A stretch of 5,091 nucleotides of DNA, from the NCBI GenBank assembly GCA_000438115.1, contig FR903596.1, positions 1 to 5,091 of the forward strand, in the 5' to 3' direction. Position 1 is the stretch's first letter. Each line of letters opens with the position of its first letter. The notes under the pieces are model-generated. The model was not told where the DNA came from. It worked only from the letters and a program-made list of their open reading frames with translations, and made no database searches. Shown here one piece after another: positions 1 through 5,091 of the stretch. The stretch is from Prevotella sp. CAG:617. GTDB lineage: Bacteria > Bacteroidota > Bacteroidia > Bacteroidales > Bacteroidaceae. The translations under genes and the position numbers were made by a program.

Positions 1-849
1 GGCGGTTTCCGTAATGGTGGCAACCGTGCTTTTGGTCCGGGACGCACAGGCCGTTTTGGCAACTATGATCCGCACGCCAAGTACAGCCATAAGAAACGGA
101 TGGAATACAAGGAGGAGAATATCGACCCGAATGCTCCCATCCGTCTGAACCGTTATCTGGCCAATGCCGGTGTGTGCTCACGCCGTGATGCCGACAAATA
201 TATTGAGGCCGGAGTGGTGCAGGTGAATGGCCAGGTCGTTACCGAACTGGGTACCAAGGTGCTGCGCTCTGACGAGGTGAAGTTCCATGACCAGGTCGTT
301 AAGATAGAAAAGAAGGTGTATGTTTTGCTCAACAAGCCCAAAGGCTATGTGACTACGAGTGAGGATCCGCAGAATCGCAAGACCGTGATGGATTTGGTGC
401 GTGACGCCTGTCCGGAACGCATTTATCCGGTTGGCCGTCTGGACCAGAACACAACGGGTGTATTGCTGCTGACCAATGATGGCGACATGGCCTCAAAACT
501 GACACATCCCAAATTCTTGAAAAAGAAGATTTATCACGTATTTACCGACAAGAACGTAACGGCAGCTGACATCCGCCAGATTGCTGAAGGCATTACGCTG
601 GAGGATGGCGAAATTCACGCTGATGGAATTGAATACGCCAGCCCTACCGACAAGAAGCAGGTGGGCATCGAGATTCATTCCGGAAAGAACCGTATCGTAC
701 GCCGAATTTTTGAGAGCCTGGGCTATCATGTAATAAAATTGGACCGCGTTTATTTTGCAGGTCTGACCAAAAAGGGATTGCGCCGCGGCGACTGGCGCTT
801 CCTGACCGAAAAAGAGGTACAGATGCTTCGTATGGGAGCTTATGAATAA
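1..849 (+). CDS. rRNA pseudouridine synthase, RsuA/RluB/RluE/RluF family (5'-truncated by window)
   Basis: Enzyme that isomerises a uridine in rRNA to pseudouridine, acting on the ribosome or its precursors in the cytoplasm. The reading frame is open from base 1, so the Met codon at 100 is very probably internal and the true start lies to the left. Residues before that Met are a low-complexity, Gly/Arg/Asn-rich tail, typical of Bacteroidetes members of this family. Numbering from Met100, an S4 RNA-binding domain covers about residues 14-60 (IRLNRYLANAGVCSRR, then VVQVNG). The catalytic domain follows, with the motif GRLDQNTTGVLLLTNDGD; the Asp of GRLD, residue 115, is the expected catalytic aspartate. 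The C-terminal signature GKNRIVRRIFESLGYHV is present. Family membership is secure. The target uridine (as for RluB, RsuA, RluE or RluF of E. coli) cannot be decided from sequence alone. The stop codon lies just before asnS, so the two are probably co-transcribed. Confidence 0.95.
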   Translation, partial: GGFRNGGNRAFGPGRTGRFGNYDPHAKYSHKKRMEYKEENIDPNAPIRLNRYLANAGVCSRRDADKYIEAGVVQVNGQVVTELGTKVLRSDEVKFHDQVVKIEKKVYVLLNKPKGYVTTSEDPQNRKTVMDLVRDACPERIYPVGRLDQNTTGVLLLTNDGDMASKLTHPKFLKKKIYHVFTDKNVTAADIRQIAEGITLEDGEIHADGIEYASPTDKKQVGIEIHSGKNRIVRRIFESLGYHVIKLDRVYFAGLTKKGLRRGDWRFLTEKEVQMLRMGAYE

Positions 850-856
850 TAAAACG

Positions 857-2260
857 ATGGAAAAGATCAAGAGAATCAAGATTGTTGACCTGCTCAAGTC
901 GGATAATTTTGGTGAGCAGGTAAATGTCAAAGGATGGGTGCGCACGCGTCGGGGCAGCAAATCCGTGAATTTTATAGCATTGAACGACGGTTCTACTATC
1001 AATAATGTGCAGGTAGTGGCCGACGTGGAGAAGTTTTCCGACGAAATCCTGAAAAAAATTACCACGGGCGCATGCCTGAGCGTTAACGGAACATTGGTCG
1101 AGAGTGTCGGTTCAGGACAAAAGGCCGAAATCCAGGCTACCGAAATTGAGTTGCTGGGAGAGTGCGGTTCTGACTATCCGATGCAGAAAAAAGGACAGAG
1201 CTTTGAGTATATGCGTCAGTACGCCCACATGCGTTTGCGCACAAATACCTTTGGAGCCGTGTTCCGTATTCGTCATAATATGGCAATGGCTATTCACCGC
1301 TATTTCCATGATCACGGATTCTTTTATTTCCATACGCCGATCATTACGGCCAGCGACTGCGAAGGAGCCGGACAAATGTTTCAGGTTACGACCAAGAATC
1401 TGTATGACTTGAAAAAAGACGAGAACGGAAAAATCGATTATAGTGATGATTTCTTTGGTAAAACTACTTCACTGACCGTGAGTGGCCAGCTTGAAGGAGA
1501 GTTGGGAGCTACTGCACTGGGAGCCATTTATACGTTTGGTCCTACTTTCCGTGCAGAAAATTCCAACACGCCGCGTCACTTGGCTGAGTTCTGGATGATT
1601 GAGCCCGAAGTGGCCTTCAACGACATCAACGACAACATGAACCTGGCCGAGGACTTCATCAAGTATTGTGTAAACTGGGCTCTTGAGAATTGTCAGGACG
1701 ATTTGCAGTTCCTCAACAAAATGATTGACAAGACCTTGATTGACCGCCTGAACTTCGTGGTAAAACACGATTTCGTGCGCCTTACCTATACCGAGGGTAT
1801 CAAGATTCTGGAAGAGGCTATCCAGAAAGGTCACAAGTTTGAATTCCCGGTTTACTGGGGCGTTGACCTGGCCAGCGAGCATGAGCGTTATCTGGTGGAA
1901 GAACACTTCAAGAAGCCGGTTATCCTGACTGACTATCCGAAGGAAATCAAGGCTTTCTACATGAAGATGAACGACGATAACAAGACGGTTCGCGCCATGG
2001 ACGTACTCTTTCCGCAAATCGGCGAAATTATCGGCGGATCGGAACGTGAGGAAAGTTACGACAAACTGTTGACGCGTATCAAGGAGCTTAACATTCCGAT
2101 GAAGGATATGTGGTGGTATCTCGATACACGTAAGTTTGGAACCTGTCCGCACTCTGGTTTCGGACTGGGCTTTGAGCGTCTGATCTTGTTTGTGACGGGT
2201 ATGCAGAATATTCGCGATGTAATCCCGTTCCCGCGTACACCGAAGTCAGCTGATTTCTAA
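857..2260 (+). CDS. asnS: Asparaginyl-tRNA synthetase (class IIb)
   Basis: Charges tRNA-Asn with asparagine, using ATP, in the cytoplasm. Counting from the ATG at 857 the protein has 467 residues, the length I recall for Bacteroides AsnRS. An N-terminal OB-fold anticodon-binding domain (about residues 16-100, with NVKGWVRTRRGSKSVNFIAL) precedes the class II catalytic core. Motif 1 lies at about 137-165 (ends in HTPIITASD). Motif 2 contains PTFRAENSNTPRHLAEFW from residue 229, with Arg232 as the motif-2 arginine. Motif 3 is GLGFERL, with Arg441. The motif-2 neighbourhood and the C-terminus RDVIPFPRTP are typical of AsnRS rather than AspRS. An in-frame ATG at 842 would add five residues (MNNKT) and overlap the upstream stop by 8 nt. 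I prefer 857 on family length, but GGGAG at 834-838 sits only 3 nt before 842, so the start is not certain. The gap to the upstream gene is 7 nt, suggesting one operon. Confidence 0.97.
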   Translation: MEKIKRIKIVDLLKSDNFGEQVNVKGWVRTRRGSKSVNFIALNDGSTINNVQVVADVEKFSDEILKKITTGACLSVNGTLVESVGSGQKAEIQATEIELLGECGSDYPMQKKGQSFEYMRQYAHMRLRTNTFGAVFRIRHNMAMAIHRYFHDHGFFYFHTPIITASDCEGAGQMFQVTTKNLYDLKKDENGKIDYSDDFFGKTTSLTVSGQLEGELGATALGAIYTFGPTFRAENSNTPRHLAEFWMIEPEVAFNDINDNMNLAEDFIKYCVNWALENCQDDLQFLNKMIDKTLIDRLNFVVKHDFVRLTYTEGIKILEEAIQKGHKFEFPVYWGVDLASEHERYLVEEHFKKPVILTDYPKEIKAFYMKMNDDNKTVRAMDVLFPQIGEIIGGSEREESYDKLLTRIKELNIPMKDMWWYLDTRKFGTCPHSGFGLGFERLILFVTGMQNIRDVIPFPRTPKSADF

Positions 2261-2265
2261 TCAGC
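2249..2265 (+). other. Small stem-loop spanning the asnS stop codon
   Basis: GCTGATT (2249-2255) and AATCAGC (2259-2265) are perfect reverse complements separated by three bases, giving a 7-bp hairpin that contains the asnS stop codon. A run of six T begins at 2280, 14 nt beyond the stem, so this is not a canonical terminator by itself. It may help protect the 3' end of the transcript or slow the polymerase before the strong terminator downstream. It could also be chance. Confidence 0.35.
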
Positions 2266-2300
2266 GGAACTGACTGATATTTTTTATATTCAATTATAAG

Positions 2301-2349
2301 TCTGGCTGTACTTTCCTGTTTAAAGGGAAAGGTATGGCCAGATTTTTTT
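2301..2349 (+). terminator. Strong rho-independent terminator after asnS
   Basis: TCTGGC (2301-2306) pairs with GCCAGA (2337-2342). The stem continues through 2307-2310/2333-2336 with two G-U pairs, then past a single bulged G (2332) into CTTTCC (2311-2316) with GGAAAG (2326-2331). A U-G pair closes a loop of about seven bases. The stem has about 17 pairs and is followed directly by seven T (2343-2349). This is a textbook intrinsic terminator for the pseudouridine synthase-asnS unit, separating it from the ribosomal protein unit. No matching T-run lies on the other strand, so it looks unidirectional. Confidence 0.92.
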
Positions 2350-2456
2350 GTGTAGACGTCAGCCGTGCTTCTGGTTGTATTTTTTTATTGGCTAAGACCA
2401 GATTAGGCCCGGTTCAGCTTGAAAAATTGCTAAATAATAAAAAAACACAAACCTTC
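2350..2456. other. AT-rich non-coding spacer between asnS terminator and rplM promoter
   Basis: I see no gene here. One 6-bp inverted repeat is visible (TCTGGT at 2370-2375 with ACCAGA at 2397-2402), but its 21-nt loop and lack of a T-run argue against a terminator. The stretch 2421-2453 is strongly A-rich and sits just upstream of the predicted promoter, where it could act as an UP-like element. That role is inferred from position and composition only. Confidence 0.4.
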
Positions 2457-2488
2457 GTTGGCTATTTGTGTAGAAATTATTACTTTTG
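2457..2488 (+). promoter_or_regulatory. Bacteroidetes-type (-33/-7) promoter for the rplM-rpsI-rpsB-tsf unit
   Basis: TACTTTTG at 2481-2488 fits the Bacteroides -7 consensus TAnnTTTG exactly. GTTG at 2457-2460, 20 bases upstream, matches the -33 element TTTG at three of four positions and at normal spacing. A transcript would begin at about 2491-2496, leaving a 5' leader of about 140 nt before rplM. The placement, downstream of a strong terminator and upstream of a ribosomal protein operon, supports the call. The start site is inferred. Confidence 0.72.
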
Positions 2489-2492
2489 CACG

Positions 2493-2632
2493 CCGATTAT
2501 TATCAAGCTGAGGCTTAGGCCGAGGCGGCTGCGTGTTAATAGTTCGACCTAATTGGCTGGGCGGATGGTTAGTGAATCGCAGTTTTTGAGAATCAAATTT
2601 TTTTAGTAGTTAAACAATTAAAGAACAAAAGA
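2493..2632 (+). promoter_or_regulatory. Structured 5' leader of rplM, candidate ribosomal-protein autoregulatory RNA
   Basis: The leader is long and has several helices that can be drawn by eye. Hairpin A pairs AGCTG (2506-2510) with CGGCT (2526-2530) and GGC (2512-2514) with GCC (2519-2521), closing a UUAG loop. Hairpin B has an outer stem of CTGCG (2529-2533) with CGCAG (2578-2582), extendable by two G-U pairs. Inside it are GTTC (2542-2545) with GAAT (2574-2577) and CTAATT (2549-2554) with GGTTAG (2567-2572). A and B share bases 2526-2530, so they cannot both form fully. L13 leaders acting as autogenous control elements are known in Firmicutes. A similar role here, with L13 or S9 as ligand, is inference. 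Confidence 0.5.
2585..2604 (+). terminator. Weak attenuator-like hairpin plus U-tract in the rplM leader
   Basis: TTTGA (2585-2589) pairs perfectly with TCAAA (2593-2597) around a GAA loop, and seven T follow at once (2598-2604). The stem starts where the larger leader helix ends (2584), so the two could stack. The stem is only 5 bp with one G-C pair, so alone it would be a poor terminator. Any premature termination would need help from the adjacent helix or a bound protein. Confidence 0.25.
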
Positions 2633-3094
2633 GTGGATACTTTAAGTTACAAGACCATTTCTGCAAACAAAGAGACTGCCAACAAAGAATGGGTGGTAGT
2701 TGACGCAACTGACCAGGTTTTGGGTCGTTTGTGCACTAAAGTAGCAAAATTGTTGCGCGGAAAGTACAAACCCAATTTTACTCCTCATGTAGATTGTGGT
2801 GACAATGTTATTATTATCAATGCCGACAAGATTAAGTTGACCGGTAAAAAATGGACAGACCGTGTTTATTACTCTTATACGGGTTATCCTGGTGGTCAGC
2901 GCGAGCAGACTCCTGCTAGCATTATGGCTAAACCTAACGGTGCTGATAAGTTGCTTCACCGTGTAGTAAAAGGTATGCTTCCCAAAAATCGCCTGGGTGC
3001 AAAGTTGTTGGGCAACCTTTATGTTTACGAAGGAGCAGAACATAAACATGAGGCACAGTCTCCTAAAGTGATTGATATTAACTTGTATAAATAA
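2633..3094 (+). CDS. rplM: 50S ribosomal protein L13 (uL13)
   Basis: Component of the large ribosomal subunit, binding 23S rRNA early in assembly. The protein has 153 residues, the length I recall for Bacteroides L13. It begins at a GTG codon: the sequence from this codon (MDTLSYKTISANKE) matches the family's N-terminus as I know it. Visible signatures are VVDATDQVLGRL (about 22-33), GKYKPNFTPHVDCGDNVIIIN (about 43-63), VVKGMLPKNRLGAKLLGNL (111-129) and VYEGAEHKHEAQSP (131-144). The bases before the start are A-rich and lack a Shine-Dalgarno core, normal for Bacteroidetes. A GTG start after a structured leader would suit a translation rate set by regulation. First gene of the ribosomal protein unit; rpsI follows after 11 nt. 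Confidence 0.97.
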   Translation: MDTLSYKTISANKETANKEWVVVDATDQVLGRLCTKVAKLLRGKYKPNFTPHVDCGDNVIIINADKIKLTGKKWTDRVYYSYTGYPGGQREQTPASIMAKPNGADKLLHRVVKGMLPKNRLGAKLLGNLYVYEGAEHKHEAQSPKVIDINLYK

Positions 3095-3105
3095 GCTGAG
3101 CAGTA

Positions 3106-3492
3106 ATGGAAATGATTAATGCATTGGGTCGTCGTAAAAGTGCAGTAGCACGTGTTTACCTGACCGAAGGAACTGGTAAGATTACCATTAACAAAAAAGA
3201 TATTACAGAATATTTCCCTTCACCAATTCTTCAGTTCGTTGTAAAGCAGCCGTTGACATTGCTGAATGTAGCTGAGAAATATGATATCAAAGTAAATGTG
3301 TTTGGCGGTGGCTTCACCGGTCAGTCTCAGGCTCTCCGTTTGGCTATTGCCCGTGCTTTGGTGAAGATAAATGCTGAAGATAAAGCCGCTTTGCGCGCTG
3401 AAGGCTTCATGACGCGTGACCCGCGTGCTGTTGAAAGAAAGAAACCGGGTCGTCCTAAAGCACGTCGTCGCTTCCAGTTTAGTAAACGTTAA
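3106..3492 (+). CDS. rpsI: 30S ribosomal protein S9 (uS9)
   Basis: Small-subunit protein of the 30S head whose C-terminal tail reaches the P-site tRNA. It has 128 residues, with the N-terminal signature NALGRRKSAVARVYL (5-19), the family motif GGGFTGQSQALRLAIARAL (67-85), and the basic C-terminus RKKPGRPKARRRFQFSKR (111-128), which ends in the conserved Ser-Lys-Arg. I chose the ATG at 3106 rather than the one two codons later because the family N-terminus includes the ME residues. The gene lies 11 nt after rplM, the usual L13-S9 pair, and is surely translated from the same mRNA. The frame is intact and nothing is unusual in the protein. Confidence 0.97.
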   Translation: MEMINALGRRKSAVARVYLTEGTGKITINKKDITEYFPSPILQFVVKQPLTLLNVAEKYDIKVNVFGGGFTGQSQALRLAIARALVKINAEDKAALRAEGFMTRDPRAVERKKPGRPKARRRFQFSKR

Positions 3493-3618
3493 TTCGGCCG
3501 TTTATTATCGACTGGCTGTTTAGTATCTAAACTATCAGGATTCTTTTGTCGTGAAAGACTACTTGATAGCTGGTTGAACTATCCTTGGGGCTTATTCCGA
3601 ATGGAGGCCCTTCAACTA
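3482..3618 (+). promoter_or_regulatory. Structured RNA region between rpsI and rpsB, candidate S2 leader
   Basis: The 159-nt gap before rpsB is packed with inverted repeats. TAAACG (3483-3488) with CGTTTA (3499-3504) spans the rpsI stop. GTTTAG (3518-3523) with CTAAAC (3527-3532) is a perfect 6-bp hairpin with a 3-nt loop. CTATCAGG (3532-3539) with CTTGATAG (3562-3569) continues, after a small internal loop, into TCTTTT (3542-3547) with GAAAGA (3553-3558). TGGTTGAA (3571-3578) with TTCAACTA (3611-3618, one G-U) encloses GGGC (3588-3591) with GCCC (3607-3610) and TCC (3596-3598) with GGA (3603-3605). No T-run follows any of these, so they do not look like a terminator for rpsI. An autogenous S2 binding site would fit the position. 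A weak -7-like box, TTCTTTTG (3541-3548), lies inside the region, so a second promoter is not excluded. Confidence 0.5.
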
Positions 3619-3651
3619 ACAAGAATGTAAACAATAAAAATAAAAAAGAAA

Positions 3652-4467
3652 ATGTCTAGAACAAATTTTGATGCGCTCCTCGAGGCAGGTTGCCACTTTG
3701 GTCACCTTAAGCGCAAATGGAATCCCGCCATGGCTCCTTATATTTTCATGGAGCGTAACGGAATTCATATTATCGACCTCCATAAAACTGTAGCAAAAGT
3801 TGATGAAGCTGCTGAAGCTCTGAAACAAATTGCTAAATCAGGAAAGAAAATTCTTTTTGTAGCTACTAAAAAACAGGCCAAACAAGTCGTTTCTGAAAAA
3901 GCTGCTTCTGTAAATATGCCTTACGTTACAGAGCGCTGGCCGGGTGGTATGTTGACCAACTTCCCGACTATCCGCAAGGCAGTGAAGAAAATGGCTAACA
4001 TTGATAAACTGACTGCAGACGGTACTTTCTCTAATTTGTCAAAGCGTGAAATCCTTCAGATTTCTCGTCAGCGTGCAAAATTGGAAAAGAACTTGGGTTC
4101 AATTTCTGATCTTACACGTTTGCCGGCAGCATTGTTCGTAGTTGACGTATGCAAGGAGCACATCGCTGTTAAGGAGGCAAATCGCCTGGGTATTCCTGTG
4201 TTCGGTATCGTTGATACCAACTCTAACCCCAACCAGATTGACTATGTTATTCCTGCAAACGATGATGCCAATAAGAGCGTTGAAGTAATTTTGGACGCAT
4301 GCTGCGGCGCTATTGCTGAAGGTCTGGAAGAGCGTAAGGCTGAAAAGGTTGACGCTGAAGCAGCTGGTGAGGCAAACGGAGAAAACGCAGAAGGCAAGTC
4401 TGAGCGTAAACGTGCCAGCCGTGCTCGCGTAAAATCTGATAACGCTGAAGCTCCGGCAGAAGCATAA
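3652..4467 (+). CDS. rpsB: 30S ribosomal protein S2 (uS2)
   Basis: Late-assembling protein of the small subunit, placed between head and body and required for S1 to join. The 271-residue product shows GCHFGHLKRKWNPAMAPYI (13-31), the family signature RWPGGMLTNFPTI (95-107), LGIPVFGIVDTNSNP (179-193) and the motif IPANDDA (200-206). The core ends near residue 225. Residues 226-271 form a charged, Ala/Glu/Lys/Arg-rich tail that looks disordered and is longer than the tail of E. coli S2 (241 residues in all); extended tails occur in Bacteroidetes. The start lies in a very A-rich stretch (3619-3651) with no Shine-Dalgarno core, typical of the phylum. It is followed by tsf, the common bacterial rpsB-tsf pair. 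Confidence 0.97.
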   Translation: MSRTNFDALLEAGCHFGHLKRKWNPAMAPYIFMERNGIHIIDLHKTVAKVDEAAEALKQIAKSGKKILFVATKKQAKQVVSEKAASVNMPYVTERWPGGMLTNFPTIRKAVKKMANIDKLTADGTFSNLSKREILQISRQRAKLEKNLGSISDLTRLPAALFVVDVCKEHIAVKEANRLGIPVFGIVDTNSNPNQIDYVIPANDDANKSVEVILDACCGAIAEGLEERKAEKVDAEAAGEANGENAEGKSERKRASRARVKSDNAEAPAEA

Positions 4468-4502
4468 CCTTATATTGTTATATTTTAATTAGAAATTACA
4501 TT

Positions 4503-5091
4503 ATGGCAGTATCTATTGAAGATATCAAAAAACTCCGCGAGATGACCGGAGCCGGTTTGGGCGATTGCAAAAAAGCATTGGCTGAATCAAACGGTGACAT
4601 GGAAGGCGCTATTGAAATCATCCGTAAAAAAGGACAGGCCGTAGCCGCTAAACGTTCTGATCGCGAAGCTGCAGAAGGTTGTGTACTCTGCAAGGTAGAA
4701 AACGGATTCGGTGCAATCGTAGCTTTGAAGTGCGAAACTGACTTCGTGGCTAAGAATGCAGATTTCGTAAAATTGGCTCAGGATATTCTGGACGCAGCTG
4801 TAGCTGCTAAGTGCAAGACTCAGGACGAAGTTTTGGCTTTGCCTATGGGTGACGGTAATGTAGCTGATGCTATCACTGCTCGCAGTGGTATCACGGGTGA
4901 GAAGATGGAGCTCGATGGTTATTCTTATATCGAAGGCGACAACATCTCTTGCTACAACCACCAGAACAAGAATTTCCTCTGCACAATGGTGCAATTGAGC
5001 AAGTCTGTAGATGCTCAGTATGGTCACGCAGTGGCTATGCAGATTGCAGCAATGAACCCGATTTCGATTTCTGAAAACGATGTTCCTGCTG
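4503..5091 (+). CDS. tsf: Translation elongation factor Ts (3'-truncated by window)
   Basis: EF-Ts is the cytosolic guanine-nucleotide exchange factor that releases GDP from EF-Tu. The window holds 196 complete codons from ATG at 4503; the C-terminal part lies to the right. The N-terminal UBA-like domain is clear: IKKLREMTGAGLGDCKKAL (residues 8-26), followed by IRKKGQAVAAKRSDREAAEG. The core-domain signature CETDFVAKNADF begins at residue 77, placing Asp80 and Phe81 at the positions that disturb the Mg2+ site of EF-Tu in the E. coli complex. Further on, HAVAMQIAAMNP matches the usual start of the second core subdomain. The gap after rpsB is 35 nt, AT-rich and without a convincing promoter or terminator, so the gene is probably co-transcribed with rpsB. 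The final codon at the edge is incomplete. Confidence 0.96.
   Translation, partial: MAVSIEDIKKLREMTGAGLGDCKKALAESNGDMEGAIEIIRKKGQAVAAKRSDREAAEGCVLCKVENGFGAIVALKCETDFVAKNADFVKLAQDILDAAVAAKCKTQDEVLALPMGDGNVADAITARSGITGEKMELDGYSYIEGDNISCYNHQNKNFLCTMVQLSKSVDAQYGHAVAMQIAAMNPISISENDVPA

Noticed and set aside
231..301. An 11-base direct repeat (CCAGGTCGTTA at 231-241 and 291-301), 60 bases apart
   Set aside because: Both copies lie in the coding sequence and encode similar short segments (QVV) of the S4 domain region; no mobile element or site-specific structure accompanies them.
493..1065. A 190-codon minus-strand open frame across the pseudouridine synthase/asnS junction
   Set aside because: It runs opposite two convincing genes and shows no domain; its low-complexity hydrophobic stretch is the complement of Lys/Glu-rich codons.
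1469..2152. A 227-codon open frame on the minus strand inside asnS
   Set aside because: It lies wholly opposite strongly conserved AsnRS coding sequence and resembles no known protein; it is a mirror of asnS codon bias.
2260..2285. A second terminator right after asnS (ATCAG/CTGAT followed by six T)
   Set aside because: The stem is only 5 bp with a 9-nt loop and competes with the better 2249-2265 hairpin; the terminator at 2301-2349 explains the end of the transcript.
2334..2552. A 72-codon open frame between asnS and rplM
   Set aside because: It begins inside the terminator stem and runs through the T-tract, the promoter and the rplM leader. The product has no recognisable domain and an implausible composition.
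4468..4502. Possible separate promoter for tsf (TATATTTT at 4479-4486)
   Set aside because: The -7 match has a mismatch at the key G, there is no TTTG element at the right distance, and AT-rich gaps give such matches by chance.
4587..5027. A 146-codon minus-strand open frame opposite tsf
   Set aside because: The + strand is clearly EF-Ts with its signature motifs intact; the reverse frame has no recognisable features.

Overview
The window is an ordinary stretch of a Bacteroidales chromosome, probably from the Bacteroidaceae/Prevotellaceae part of the order. It carries translation genes, all on the + strand. The assignment rests on three things. The protein sequences closely resemble remembered Bacteroides homologues (a 467-residue AsnRS, a 153-residue L13, a 128-residue S9). 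There is a Bacteroidetes-type promoter with a -7 box fitting TAnnTTTG. Most genes start in A-rich leaders without a usable Shine-Dalgarno sequence. No database comparison was run, so the genus is left open.

Layout. Positions 1-849 hold the 3' part of an rRNA pseudouridine synthase gene (RsuA/RluB family) whose Gly/Arg-rich N-terminal extension runs off the left edge. Asparaginyl-tRNA synthetase (asnS) follows almost without a gap and ends at 2260. A strong intrinsic terminator (2301-2349) closes that unit. After an AT-rich spacer, a promoter at about 2457-2488 starts a second unit with a structured leader of about 140 nt, then rplM (L13, GTG start), rpsI (S9), a second structured spacer of 159 nt, rpsB (S2) and the first 196 codons of tsf (EF-Ts), cut by the right edge.

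How the genes fit together. All six products serve the translation machinery: rRNA modification, tRNA-Asn charging, two large/small-subunit protein pairs, and nucleotide exchange on EF-Tu. There are no mobile elements, CRISPR arrays, tRNA genes or defence genes. The parts worth a second look are the two non-coding leaders, before rplM and before rpsB. Both can fold into several helices with competing pairings, which would suit autogenous ribosomal-protein control. I found no protein-level novelty.
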